A stretch of 64,000 bases of DNA from Amycolatopsis sp. DSM 110486 (GCF_019468465.1 NZ_CP080519.1:2805001-2869000), one strand, 5' to 3'; shown: positions 17,935 through 26,663, numbered from the stretch's first letter. Numbers and translations are program-made. Notes: a model not told the origin generated them from the sequence alone.

Positions 17935-19732
17935 TCACGGCGTGACGATGGCGAAGCCCGGGTCGTCCGAGTCGAGGAGCGCGAGCAGCCGCCCGAGGAC
18001 GGCGGGGTCGCCGGTGTGGTCGAGGTCATCCGGGTCGCCGCCGGACAGGAGGCCGAGCAGCTGTTCCTTGGTCAACGTGAGGGTCAGGTCGACGTCCACG
18101 GCGGACGTCGGGTTCGCGGTCTGGATCAGCGCGCCGTTGGACAAGGTGGTGCGGATCGTGGTGGCGAGGTCGGTGAAGCGCCACTCGATGGTGAGCGGTT
18201 CGGCGGCGGCGCGGGGACCGTCGACGCGGATGGCGAGGGAGTCGAAGAGCGCTCGACCGTGAGCGCCGCCGTCATGCCGCCGCCGATGTCGAGGGGCGGC
18301 GGGGTGATGCCCTTGCGGAGCTCGAGCGCGCCGACGAGGTAGAAGTTGCGCCAGGTCGGGTTCTCGGCGCCGTAGCCGAGGCGCTGGTAGACCTCGGCCA
18401 GGGCGTTCTTGGCGACGGAGCTGTCCGGGTCGGCGAACACGGCGTGCTTGAGCAGTTCGGCGGCGAAGCGGAGGTCGCCGGCGTCCGCGTACTCCTGCGC
18501 CTTGCCGAGGACGGCGGCCACCCCGCCGAGGACGTCCACGTAGCGCGTGGCCAGTGCCTGCGGCGGGTGCTGCCACAGCGACGTGGGGTGGCCGTCGAAC
18601 CAGCCGAGGTAACGCTGGTAGATCGCCTTGACGTTGTGGCTGACCGAGCCGTAGTAACCCCGCGCGTGCCACGCGTTCTCCAGCTCCGGCGGCAGTGTGA
18701 AGTCCTCGGCGATCTCGATGCCGGTGGCGCCCTGGTTGAGCAGGCGCAGGGTCTGGTCGTGCAGGTACGCGTAGAGATCTCGTTGCTGTGAAAGGAACTT
18801 CACCACGCGGGCGGTGTCCAGGTGGGCCAGTGGTGCGAGGCGAACGCCACGTCGGTGGCGGCGCCGAAGAGTTCGATCGCCTCGTCGAGGTAGTGGGCCC
18901 AGACGCGCGGGTCGCGGACCAGCGCGCCGCGCAGCGTGAGGAGGTTGTGCAGGTTGTGCGTGGCGTTCTCGGCCAGGCACAGGGCTCGGTGGTCCGGGAA
19001 GTGGAAGTTCATCTCGGCCGGCGCCTCGGTACCGGGCGTGAGCTGGAAGACGACGCGGACGCCGTCGAGTACCTCTTCCTGCCCGGTCGCGGTGATGTCG
19101 ACGGTGGGCGCGAGCAACCCGAGCCGGCCCGTCGACGTGGCGATGCCGAGCCCGCCGCTGACCTGGCCGGTGGTGCTCACGTCGAGGGTGATGCCGTACA
19201 TGTACGTGGCCCGGCGGCTCATCGCCGTGCCCGCGTACACGTTCTCCGCCACGGCGTCCTCGAGGAAGCCCGCCGGGGCGAGGATCGGGACGTCACCCGC
19301 GCCGCCGGGCAACACGCCCAGCACGCCGCCGAAGTGGTCGGCGTGCGAGTGCGTGTAGATGACGGCGGTGACCGGCCGGTCACCGCGATGGGCGCGGTAG
19401 AGGGCGATCGCGGCCGCCGCGCATTCCTCCGAGATCAGCGGGTCGATCACGATCACGCCGCGCCCGCCTTCGACGATCGTCATGTTGGAGATGTCGAAGC
19501 CACGGACCTGGTAGATGCCGGTGGTCACCTCGTACAACCCGTTGGTGCGGCACAGCTGCGCCTGCCGCCACAGGCTGGGGTTCACCGTGTCCGGGCAGTC
19601 GCCGTCGAGGTAGGCGTACGGGCGCAGGTCGAACACCGCGCGGCCGTCGGCGCCGGTGATGGTGACGGGGTCGAGCGTCGCGACGAACCCGCGTGCGGCG
19701 TCCTCGAAGTCCTGCCGGTCACCGAAATCCAC
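17935..19732 (-). pseudogene. alkyl sulfatase (SdsA1/BDS1-like metallo-beta-lactamase fold), two frameshifts
   Basis: The reading runs through three frames. From GTG 19732, VIYTHSHADHFGGVLGVLPG gives the HxHxDH zinc motif of alkylsulfatases and the frame proceeds to ASHHWPTW. Near 18818 one G/C is missing, and the coding sense resumes as DTARVVKFLSQQRDLYAYLH, the family's dimerisation region. Near 18250 another base is missing before LFDSLAIRVDGPRAAAEPL, and the SCP2-like C-terminal domain continues to 17935. Total length (~600 codons) and domain order are otherwise complete. Either a recently inactivated gene that would have hydrolysed alkyl sulfates, or two sequence errors. Confidence 0.85.
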
Positions 19733-19819
19733 GGCTGGCCCCCTCGACCTCCGGCGTGTCCCGGGAGTCGAACACAGCGGGAATTCGAGGTGGTCACCTG
19801 CCGGAGATGAGATCGCGGG

Positions 19820-21589
19820 TCAGCGGCTCGGCTGGATGGGGATCGACGCGGGCGGCGGGTTGAGCGACGGCGAGCCGGACTGCGAACCGCTGGGTCCGCC
19901 CGGGCCGACGGGGATGTTCGGCGCGGTCGTGGGGGTGGTCGTGCCGCCGCCGCTGTCGCCGCCGCCGAAGAGGAAGATCGCGCCGACGATCAGGCCGGCG
20001 AGCACGACGATCCCGAGGCCGATCCACAGCCACTTCCGGCCACCGCCGCTGCGCGACTGCTGGAACGCACCGGCGCCACCGGCGGGCGACGGCGGACGCA
20101 GCCGCATCGGGTCGCCGGGCGGGCCGTAACCCGGGTGCATGCCGGGGTAACCCTGTTGCTGGTTGGGGTAGCCCGGTTGTTGGTTGGAGTAGCCGGGCTG
20201 CGGGCCGGGTTGTCCCGGGTGACCGTGTTGGCCCGGATATCCGTGCGGTACTTGATGTCCTTGCGGCGGCATGCCGGGGTAGCCGTAGCCGGGGGGCGGG
20301 CCTTGCGGCGGGGCGCCGGGGGGCTGGCCGGGGTTCTGCGGGGCGCCGGACCAGCCGCCGGGGCCGGCCCACGGGTTTCCGTCGCCGGGTCCGCCTTGGC
20401 CGGGTGCGCCCTGGCCACCGGGTCCGGTTTGGCCTGGTCCACTTGGGACGCCAGGTCCGCCGGGTCCCGACCATTGGGCGCCGTGCGCCGGGTCGTTCCC
20501 CTGACCGCCGAGCCCACCGGGACCCTGCGGCCCGCCTTGGCCGTATCCCGGCTGTTGTCCGAAGGGCGGCACGCCGGCTCCCTCCCCCTGAGGACCGTGA
20601 GCACCCTGACTGCCCTGGCCACCGGCCGCACCCGGACCACCGAGACCACCCAAGCCGGACAGTCCGTTCTGCATCTCGGCCCCACCCGAACCCGGCGGCC
20701 CCGGCGGCGTGTCCGACGTCGCGAGCGGTCCCAGCGCCACGCGGGCGGCGGCGATCATCGCCACGCAGTTCGGGTACCGGTCGGCGGGGTTCTTCGCCAT
20801 GCCCTTGCGGATCACGTCGTCGACGGCGGCGGGCAGCGCGACCACGTGCGAGACCGAGGGCGGCTCGCCGTTGAGGTGGCCCTTGATCACCGTCGGCACG
20901 TCGCCCTTGAACGGCGGGGTGCCGGTGAGGCACGCGAAGAGCACGCACGTCAGCGCGTATTGGTCGGTGCGCCCGTCGAGGGGCTCGCCGCGCAGGTGCT
21001 CGGGCGCGGCGTAGGTCGGGGAGCCCAGGAAGTCGCCGCCGCGCGTGCGGTGGCCGGTGGCGCCGCGGCGGGTGAGGCCGAAGTCGGCGACGTAGACGTG
21101 CTCGCGGGAGGTTTCCTTGCTGGTGACGAGCACGTTGGCGGGTTTCACGTCGAGGTGGACGAGGCCGCGGTTGTGCAGGGTGTCCAGCGCGTCGGCGACC
21201 TGATCGAGCAGCGCCAGGGCGCGCGCTGGCGCGATCGGGCCCGAAGAGATCAGCCCGGCGAGGTCGCCGCCGTCGACCATGCGCATGGCGATGTAGAGCA
21301 TGCCTTCGAGCTCGCCGAAGTCGTACAGGGGCACGACGTTGGCGTGGTCGATCGCGGACGTGTTGCGGGCTTCGTCCACGAACCGCTCGCGGAACTCGGC
21401 GTCGGTGCCCAGGTGGTCGCCGATGACCTTCAGCGCCACCTTCCGGCCGAGCCGCACGTCGGTGGCCTGGTAGGTCACGCTCATGCCGCCCTTGCCGAGC
21501 ACCGAGTCGATGCGGTAGTTGCCCAGCCGGCGACCGGTGAGGTCCCCCGACACATCGCCTGTCACGCTGCGCAGCTTAACGCCCTGCAT
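19820..21589 (-). CDS. membrane Ser/Thr protein kinase (PknB-like)
   Basis: A 589-residue kinase. The catalytic domain (about residues 20-285) has glycine loop LGKGGMSVTYQA, lysine in VALKVIG, catalytic loop HLDVKPANVL, VADFGLTRRG and TYAAPEHLRG. The catalytic loop reads HLD instead of HRD, so it is a non-RD kinase and may not need activation-loop phosphorylation in the usual way. A ~220-residue Gly/Pro/Gln-rich linker follows, then one membrane helix (WLWIGLGIVVLAGLIVGAIF) and a short Thr/Pro-rich exterior without PASTA domains. The start is ATG 21589; GTG 21562 is an alternative. It lies upstream of the alkylsulfatase pseudogene on the same strand. Confidence 0.9.
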   Translation of the reverse strand: MQGVKLRSVTGDVSGDLTGRRLGNYRIDSVLGKGGMSVTYQATDVRLGRKVALKVIGDHLGTDAEFRERFVDEARNTSAIDHANVVPLYDFGELEGMLYIAMRMVDGGDLAGLISSGPIAPARALALLDQVADALDTLHNRGLVHLDVKPANVLVTSKETSREHVYVADFGLTRRGATGHRTRGGDFLGSPTYAAPEHLRGEPLDGRTDQYALTCVLFACLTGTPPFKGDVPTVIKGHLNGEPPSVSHVVALPAAVDDVIRKGMAKNPADRYPNCVAMIAAARVALGPLATSDTPPGPPGSGGAEMQNGLSGLGGLGGPGAAGGQGSQGAHGPQGEGAGVPPFGQQPGYGQGGPQGPGGLGGQGNDPAHGAQWSGPGGPGVPSGPGQTGPGGQGAPGQGGPGDGNPWAGPGGWSGAPQNPGQPPGAPPQGPPPGYGYPGMPPQGHQVPHGYPGQHGHPGQPGPQPGYSNQQPGYPNQQQGYPGMHPGYGPPGDPMRLRPPSPAGGAGAFQQSRSGGGRKWLWIGLGIVVLAGLIVGAIFLFGGGDSGGGTTTPTTAPNIPVGPGGPSGSQSGSPSLNPPPASIPIQPSR

Positions 21590-21634
21590 TCCGCAGCGAT
21601 GGGCGGTTCGCCCAACCGGTCGGCTACCCCGGAA

Positions 21635-21841
21635 TCAGGAGACCTTGCGGACGTCCGCCGCCTGACTGCGGCCGTCGAGGCCGGATTGGACCTCGAACTC
21701 GACCCGGTCCCCTTCGTCGAGCGTCCGGAATCCTTCGGCCTGGATCGCCGAATAGTGGACGAACACATCAGGCCCTTCGGCGGATTCGATGAACCCGTAG
21801 CCCTTTTCCGAGTTGAACCATTTGACGGTGCCGACAGCCAC
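21635..21841 (-). CDS. cold-shock protein, CspA family
   Basis: A 68-residue single cold-shock domain: [15 protein letters not shown] contains RNP1 and DVFVHYSAI contains RNP2. Such proteins bind single-stranded RNA and DNA and melt mRNA structure. The ATG at 21841 has GAGGG in the preceding bases. The 100-base upstream spacer to the AIM24 gene can hold its own promoter and a long 5' leader, as is usual for csp genes. It shows no domain fusion or truncation. Confidence 0.95.
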   Translation of the reverse strand: MAVGTVKWFNSEKGYGFIESAEGPDVFVHYSAIQAEGFRTLDEGDRVEFEVQSGLDGRSQAADVRKVS

Positions 21842-21942
21842 GGCGCCCTCCCTCAGGACAAGATCCGCTGTCCGTAGCGGCTGGAAGTGCAGTTCACGCT
21901 ACCGGAATTACGCCCCTCGGCAATGGTTGATTCGCAGATTCG

Positions 21943-22566
21943 TCAGCCCCGGGAAACCCGCCTGTTTCGCGCTTGCACGAGAACGGTGCCCGGTCCGGCG
22001 AAATCGAGGACCAGACCTTCGCCGGTACGCAGCGACTGGGGGCCGCTCGGGTCCACGGCGCGCAGCCGGCACTGCAGCGTGTCCGGGTAGGCCAGCACGT
22101 AGTCCGGTCGCACGGTGACCAACTCACCGGCCGACAGCTCGAACGAGTCGACGGGTCCCGGCGCGGTGAGCACGAGCGGACCGGTGCCGCTGTAGTGTTC
22201 GAGGAACCCGGCGTCGGCGCCGAAGAGCTGCTGCAACGGCGCCCACGTCTGGTCGTGACGCACGGAAGACGGCCGCGCGAGCACGGCGTCGCGGTGCACC
22301 GACCAGCCGGTATTGCCTGTGAGCTCCAGCGGGTAGACGTCGCCTGGCCCGAGCGGGGCGAGGTCGACCCAGCCGCCCTCGGCGGGCGCGGTGAACACGG
22401 AGACGCCGGGCTTGCGCGCGCCGCCCCGCGCCGACGGCGGAGCGCCTTCGCGCACGCCGAAGCTGGTCGCCAGCATCGTGTCCGACGCCGACTGCACGGC
22501 CTCGCCGGGCGCGAGGTGCACTCGCGCGACGCCGAAGTTCGGCGTGTGCCTCGTGTGGACGCGCAT
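21943..22566 (-). CDS. AIM24 family protein
   Basis: A 207-residue beta-rich protein of the AIM24/TRAP-like family. It contains VHLAPGEAVQSASDTMLATS, VSVFTAPAEGGWVDLAPLGP, GFLEHYSGTGPLVLTAPGPV and the C-terminal GEGLVLDFAGPGTVLVQARN. The role of bacterial AIM24 proteins is not established. It is the downstream member of a two-gene operon: its ATG (22566) is one base from the stop of the next AIM24 gene. It keeps the central segment that the neighbour lacks, so the two proteins differ in architecture. Confidence 0.88.
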   Translation of the reverse strand: MRVHTRHTPNFGVARVHLAPGEAVQSASDTMLATSFGVREGAPPSARGGARKPGVSVFTAPAEGGWVDLAPLGPGDVYPLELTGNTGWSVHRDAVLARPSSVRHDQTWAPLQQLFGADAGFLEHYSGTGPLVLTAPGPVDSFELSAGELVTVRPDYVLAYPDTLQCRLRAVDPSGPQSLRTGEGLVLDFAGPGTVLVQARNRRVSRG

Positions 22567-22567
22567 G

Positions 22568-22972
22568 TCAGCGGGAGGGGACGTGCGAAAGGATCCAGCT
22601 GATCAGCGAGGACGGGTTGCGCGTCTGCATGAGGATCTGGCCGGGGCCGGCGAAGTCGAACACGAAGCCTTCACCACTCTTCATCGACTGGATCACACCC
22701 TGCGCGACCTTGCGGAGCTGGTACTGGACAGTGTCGGCGTAGGCCACCACGTGACCGGTGCCGACGGTGATCGCCTCGCCCGGCCGCAGCGTGATGACGT
22801 CGAGGAACGCGCGGCCGAGGCCCTTCATGATCCCGCCGTTGGCCTGCGACTGGACGGTCACGCCGTAGCTGGTCGCCATCATCGCGCCCGACTCGACCTG
22901 CACCGGTTCACCCGGCGTCAGCTCCAGCCGCGCAACCGCGAACGACGGCTGGTGGCGGACTCGTACCTGCAT
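22568..22972 (-). CDS. short AIM24 paralogue with an in-frame internal deletion
   Basis: Only 134 residues, against ~200-240 in the family. The N-terminal part is canonical (VRHQPSFAVARLELTPGEPV, ESGAMMATSYGV, SQANGGIMKGLGRAF), and so is the C-terminal part (LDVITLRPGEAITVGTGHVV, YADTVQYQLRKVAQGVIQS, SGEGFVFDFAGPGQILMQTRN). The middle, which the downstream paralogue has between its VSVFTAPAEGG and PGPVDSF segments (~85-95 residues), is missing, with the frame kept across residue ~56. It may be a functional minimal form or a decayed copy. ATG at 22972; the gene runs divergently from moeA. Confidence 0.85.
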   Translation of the reverse strand: MQVRVRHQPSFAVARLELTPGEPVQVESGAMMATSYGVTVQSQANGGIMKGLGRAFLDVITLRPGEAITVGTGHVVAYADTVQYQLRKVAQGVIQSMKSGEGFVFDFAGPGQILMQTRNPSSLISWILSHVPSR

Positions 22973-23047
22973 CAGAACTCCCCTGATCCCCGACTCTTGC
23001 CGCGGGAGAGTGTTGCACGCCCGCGCGCGAGGGGGAGGATGGTCCGC

Positions 23048-24253
23048 GTGATCTCCGTCGATGCCTACCGCGAGACCGTGACCGAGCTGCTCGGCCGCAC
23101 GCCCGTGACGACCCTGCCCCTCGCCGAAGCCGCCGGGTTCGTCCTGGCCGAGGACGTGCACGCGGGGGTGTCGCTGCCGCCGTTCGACAACTCCGCGATG
23201 GACGGCTACGCCGTGCGCGCAGCCGACGTCGCCGGTGCCAGCGCCGAGTCGCCCGTGACGCTGCCCATGGCCGACGACATCCCCGCCGGGCGCGTGGACG
23301 TCGCGACGCTGGAGCCGGGCACCGCGCACCGGATCATGACGGGCGCGCCGCTGCCGCCGGGTGCCGACGCGATCGTGATGGTGGAGGACACCGACGGCGG
23401 CACTGTCGACGTGCGGATCTCCAAGGCGGCGTCCTCGGGCGACCATGTGCGGCGCACCGGCGAGGACGTGGAGCGCGGCGTGGTGGCCCTGCGCGCCGGC
23501 ACCGTGCTCGGCCACTCGCAGCTGGGCCTCGCGGCGGCCGTCGGGCTGGCCGAGCTGGCCGTGCACCGGCCGTTGTCCGTGCTCGTGGTGTCGACCGGCA
23601 CGGAGCTCGTCGAGGCCCCGAACCCGTTGCGGCACGGGCAGATCTACGAATCCAACAGCGTGATGCTCGCCGCCGCGCTGCGCGAGTTGGGCTGCCGCGT
23701 CGCCGTGGTGCGCAGCGTGGTGGACGACGTCGAGGAGTTCCGCAAGATCATCGAGCCGAAGCTCGCGGACGCCGACTTGCTGATCACTTCCGGCGGCGTC
23801 AGCGCCGGGGCGTACGAGGTCGTCAAGGACGCGCTGACGGGCCAGGGCGTGCGGTTCCAGAAGATCGCCATCCAGCCCGGCGGGCCGCAGGGCTGCGGCC
23901 ACTGGAACGGCGTGCCCGTGGTGACGCTGCCGGGCAACCCGGTGAGCGTGCTGGTGTCGTTCGAGGCCTTCCTGCGGCCGGCCTTGCTGTCGGCCATGGG
24001 CCACACGGACGTCGACCGCCGCCGGGTGCGCGCGCGGCTTTCGGAGGCGATGTCGTCGCCCAGCTCGCGGCGCCAGTTCCGCCGCGGCTTCTACACGCCG
24101 ACCGAGGGCGAGGTGACCGGCGTGGTCGGACCGCGGGGCGGGCCGGGCTCGCACCTGCTGGCGGCGTTCACCCAGGCGAACTGCCTGATCGTGCTGCCGG
24201 AGGGGGTTGGTGAGGTGGCTGAAGGGACTGAAGTGGACGTGCTGCTGCTGTAG
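23048..24253 (+). CDS. moeA: molybdopterin molybdotransferase MoeA
   Basis: A 401-residue MoeA that inserts molybdate into adenylylated molybdopterin. Motifs in order: PPFDNSAMDGYAVRAADV; MTGAPLPPGADAIVMVEDTD; LSVLVVSTGTELVE; LLITSGGVSAGAYEVVKDAL; VVTLPGNPVSVLVSFEAFLRP; and a C-terminal beta domain ending EGTEVDVLLL. GTG 23048 is chosen because GGGGGAGG lies 9 bases upstream; the ATG at 23039 sits on the SD itself. The gene stands alone. Its 3' end overlaps the convergent MFS gene by 86 bases. Confidence 0.94.
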   Translation: MISVDAYRETVTELLGRTPVTTLPLAEAAGFVLAEDVHAGVSLPPFDNSAMDGYAVRAADVAGASAESPVTLPMADDIPAGRVDVATLEPGTAHRIMTGAPLPPGADAIVMVEDTDGGTVDVRISKAASSGDHVRRTGEDVERGVVALRAGTVLGHSQLGLAAAVGLAELAVHRPLSVLVVSTGTELVEAPNPLRHGQIYESNSVMLAAALRELGCRVAVVRSVVDDVEEFRKIIEPKLADADLLITSGGVSAGAYEVVKDALTGQGVRFQKIAIQPGGPQGCGHWNGVPVVTLPGNPVSVLVSFEAFLRPALLSAMGHTDVDRRRVRARLSEAMSSPSSRRQFRRGFYTPTEGEVTGVVGPRGGPGSHLLAAFTQANCLIVLPEGVGEVAEGTEVDVLLL

Positions 24254-25460
24254 GGAAGTCCCTGTCGCGGCGCAGCGGGCTCTTGAGGAGGATCACCAGT
24301 GAGGCGAGCTGGACGCCGGCCATGATGAACATCGTCTCGCGCACACCCAGCGCTTCGCCGAGGACACCGCCGAGGAACGCGCCCAGCGGGATGGTGCCGT
24401 AGTTGACGACGGCGGAGCTCGCGGTGATGCGGCCGAAGAGCTCGGGTGGGCAGTAACGCTGGCGAAACGTCCCGGTGAGCACATTGGACCCGACCAATCC
24501 TCCGGTGACGGCGATGCCGGCCACGACGAAGCACGTGAGGCCATCCAGCGGGCCGATGAGCATCACCGGCGCAGCGAGCACTTCGCACAACAGGAACGCG
24601 CGCGCCGTTCCGAACCGACCGGCCAGCCTGGTTACGAGCAGCGCCCCGACGACCCCGCCGACCTCCACCAGCGCGAGCACCACTCCGATCGTGCCCACCC
24701 CGGCGCCGAGGTCGCGGGCGAGGAAAACGACTTGGATCGAGGCGTACCCGTCGAGCGCGAGGTTGGACGCCGCACCGAAGAGCACGAGCACCCGCAGGTA
24801 CGGGTCATCGGCGACGAACCTCATCCCGTCGGCGACCTGGGTCCGCAGCCGGACCCGTTGCGTGACAACGGGTTTCGGCTCGACTCGGCGGATACCTTTG
24901 AGGCACAGGGCGGAGACGCCGAAGCTGACCGCATCGACGAGCACCCCGCTCACCGGCCCGAACGCGGCCGCCAGCACCCCGGCGAGCCCCGGCCCGCCGA
25001 CCTGCGCGACCGATTCACTGCCGAGCAGCCGGGTGTTGGCCTTGAGTAGCTGGTCACCATCCACAATGGCCGGAAGATAACTGCGGTAGGCGACAGAGAA
25101 GAACACATTCGCGATACCACCAGCCAGCGCGGCTCCCAGGAGATACGGGACCGAGAGCACCCCTGCCACCTGCGCGAGCGGGACGCTCACGAACACAAGC
25201 ATGGACACGGTGTTGCAGGCCACCATCACCGGTCGCTTCCGCACCCGGTCCACCCACGCGCCGGCGGGCAGCCCGACCACCAGCCACGGCAGCCACGCCA
25301 CGGCGGTCAGCAGCGCCACCTCGAACGTCGAGGCCCGCAACCCCACGACAGCCACCAGCGGCAGCGCCGTCCCGGCGACGGCACTGCCCACCATGCTCAC
25401 CGTCTCGCCGGCCCACAAGAGCCGGAAATCCCGGCCGAGCCGCTGAACCGCCTGAATCAC
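24168..25460 (-). CDS. MFS transporter (12-TM efflux type)
   Basis: A 430-residue major facilitator protein of the MFS_3/enterobactin-exporter-like type. It opens VQRLGRDFRLLWAGETVSMV and has the loop 2-3 motif GLPAGAWVDRVRKRPVM, about 12 hydrophobic segments, and a cytoplasmic tail of Pro/Gln/Ser residues that reads antisense to moeA. The GTG start at 25460 overlaps the TGA of the upstream winged-helix regulator (GTGA), so the two are translationally coupled. The regulator probably controls this exporter; the substrate is unknown. A nearly identical copy of the N-terminal coding segment survives as a relic near 34.4 kb. Confidence 0.88.
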   Translation of the reverse strand: MIQAVQRLGRDFRLLWAGETVSMVGSAVAGTALPLVAVVGLRASTFEVALLTAVAWLPWLVVGLPAGAWVDRVRKRPVMVACNTVSMLVFVSVPLAQVAGVLSVPYLLGAALAGGIANVFFSVAYRSYLPAIVDGDQLLKANTRLLGSESVAQVGGPGLAGVLAAAFGPVSGVLVDAVSFGVSALCLKGIRRVEPKPVVTQRVRLRTQVADGMRFVADDPYLRVLVLFGAASNLALDGYASIQVVFLARDLGAGVGTIGVVLALVEVGGVVGALLVTRLAGRFGTARAFLLCEVLAAPVMLIGPLDGLTCFVVAGIAVTGGLVGSNVLTGTFRQRYCPPELFGRITASSAVVNYGTIPLGAFLGGVLGEALGVRETMFIMAGVQLASLVILLKSPLRRDRDFPTAAARPLQSLQPPHQPPPAARSGSSPG

Positions 25461-26023
25461 GGCTGCGCGGGAAAGCCTCGGGCGAACAGGAAAACCGGGC
25501 GCCGCTCGACGTCGTCGTCCGGGGTCGGGCGTTCGGTGTACTCCGCGAACAGCGCAAGGACCCGAGAACTCAGCTCCATCACCTCCGCCGCCGACAGCCG
25601 GGCCCAGGTTTCGTTGGTGAACCAGGCGTCGCGCCACTTGGGGGGTTCCGTTTCCAGGTCCGAGAGCCACGAGCGGGACAGCGAAGCCTGCCGGTCGAGC
25701 GCGACGACCTCGGCCGCGTCGCCCACGGGGTCGCCGACGAAGTCCGAAGTGGACCAGGACAGGGCGCGCGAAGGGCGGCGCCACCAGCGTTCGCGGCGGT
25801 CGCGGGCGAGTTCGGGGGCCTCTTCGACCAGGCCGGCGGCCGAGAGGACCTTCAGGTGGTGCGAGATGTTGCCGACGGCGGAAGTCGTGCGTTCGGCCAG
25901 CATCGAAGCGGTGGCGGGGCCGTCGAGCTTCAGGATGTCGAGGAGTCGCCGACGCAAAGGGTGGGACATCGCGGCCAGCACGTGGGAGTCGCGGATCTGC
26001 TGGACCTCAACGGGATCAGACAC
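25457..26023 (-). CDS. ArsR-like winged-helix transcriptional regulator
   Basis: A 188-residue regulator with an N-terminal winged helix: HVLAAMSHPLRRRLLDILKL, GPATASMLAERT, then the recognition region SAVGNISHHLKVLSAAGLVE. The C-terminal ~100 residues are alpha-helical with many Trp residues, as in ArsR/HTH_20 regulators linked to MFS exporters. GTG 26023 gives VSDPVEVQQIRDSHVL, the usual N-terminus; a longer frame would cross the operator region. It overlaps the MFS start by GTGA. TTGCACAA repeats just upstream are candidate autoregulatory sites. It is divergent from the GlsB gene. Confidence 0.85.
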   Translation of the reverse strand: MSDPVEVQQIRDSHVLAAMSHPLRRRLLDILKLDGPATASMLAERTTSAVGNISHHLKVLSAAGLVEEAPELARDRRERWWRRPSRALSWSTSDFVGDPVGDAAEVVALDRQASLSRSWLSDLETEPPKWRDAWFTNETWARLSAAEVMELSSRVLALFAEYTERPTPDDDVERRPVFLFARGFPAQP

Positions 26024-26038
26024 AATCCACAAGAGTAG

Positions 26039-26074
26039 TTGCACAACCACAATTGCACAATATCCCTTGTGTAA
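26039..26074. promoter_or_regulatory. TTGCACAA repeats, candidate operator of the winged-helix regulator
   Basis: TTGCACAA occurs at 26039-26046 and 26053-26060 (14-base period). The near-inverted TTGTGTAA follows at 26067-26074. All lie in the 76-base divergent spacer between the regulator and the GlsB-like gene. Confidence 0.55.
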
Positions 26075-26099
26075 CCGCGCCCCAGGTATCCTCACCCAC

Positions 26100-26420
26100 A
26101 TGGGCTTCTTCACCTGGATCGTCTTCGGTGCGCTGGTCGGCTGGCTCGCGAACCTCGTCGTCGGCGGGCCGGACCGGCGCCGGCAGGGGTGCCTGGTCAG
26201 CGTGCTCGTCGGGGTGCTCGGGGCGGCTCTCGGCGGCTTCATCTACCGACTGGCGACGGGTGAGCAGCAGCGCTTCGAGTTCGACTTCCCGAGCTTCGGC
26301 GTCGCGATCCTGGGCGCGATCGTCCTGCTGGCTGTGCTGCGGCTGGTCAGCTCGATCGGCCGGCGGTCCAGGCGCGACGACTGGCCGCACGACAACTACC
26401 GGCGCGACAACTACAGGTGA
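26100..26420 (+). CDS. GlsB/YeaQ/YmgE-family stress-response membrane protein
   Basis: A 106-residue small membrane protein. It has three hydrophobic segments (FTWIVFGALVGWLANLVVGG, LVSVLVGVLGAALGGFIYRL, FGVAILGAIVLLAVLRLVSS) with the family's conserved GALVGWLA and GxxGAxxGG spacing, and a basic hydrophilic tail ending in NYRRDNYR. These transglycosylase-associated-type proteins are induced by stress in several bacteria; the mechanism is unknown. ATG at 26100. It shares a short spacer with the divergent winged-helix regulator and could be under its control. Confidence 0.87.
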   Translation: MGFFTWIVFGALVGWLANLVVGGPDRRRQGCLVSVLVGVLGAALGGFIYRLATGEQQRFEFDFPSFGVAILGAIVLLAVLRLVSSIGRRSRRDDWPHDNYRRDNYR

Positions 26421-26439
26421 CCCGGTGACCGTTTGTAAC

Positions 26440-26475
26440 GGTTTCCGCACGAACCGTCAGTAACCCCCGGAAACC
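26440..26475 (+). terminator. weak inverted repeat after the GlsB-like gene
   Basis: GGTTTCCG (26440-26447) is complementary to CGGAAACC (26468-26475), 20 bases after the stop codon. It is a possible terminator with a 20-base loop. Confidence 0.4.
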
Positions 26476-26486
26476 GCCTAAACTGA

Positions 26487-26663
26487 TCAGTTCCGCGTCC
26501 GGGTGCATGCGTCGTCGGGGGACGCATGCACCCGGCCCGCCCGGATCGCCTCCCGGACCACGCGCACAGCCTGCGCCGTGTCCACGAGCACGGGCATGGG
26601 CGCGGCGGAGATCTCCCGTCGCCACGCGCACAGCAGCTCGGTGAGCGGATCGGGTACGGACAT
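26487..26663 (-). CDS. small hypothetical protein
   Basis: A 58-residue protein (SVPDPLTELLCAWRREISAA ... DTAQAVRVVREAIRAGRVHA) predicted to be helical. ATG 26663 has GAGGAAG just upstream; an ATG at 26693 is a weaker alternative. I recognise no family. The last ~12 codons lie in a perfect 15-bp palindrome (26499-26535), so part of the tail may serve as terminator rather than protein sequence. It is divergent from psd. Confidence 0.5.
   Translation of the reverse strand: MSVPDPLTELLCAWRREISAAPMPVLVDTAQAVRVVREAIRAGRVHASPDDACTRTRN
26499..26535. terminator. perfect 15-bp inverted repeat inside the end of the small ORF
   Basis: CCGGGTGCATGCGTC (26499-26513) and its exact complement (26521-26535) flank a 7-base loop. 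It can terminate transcription from either side. A 12-bp palindrome AACTGATCAGTT (26481-26492) adjoins it and contains the ORF stop codon. Confidence 0.65.

Noticed and set aside
20135..21877. 580-codon forward frame opposite the Ser/Thr kinase and csp genes
   Set aside because: Antisense artefact; kinase motifs are unmistakable on the other strand.
22391..23047. N-terminal extension of moeA to a 620-residue protein
   Set aside because: The extra frame is antisense to both AIM24 genes; GTG 23048 has a proper RBS and the family N-terminus.
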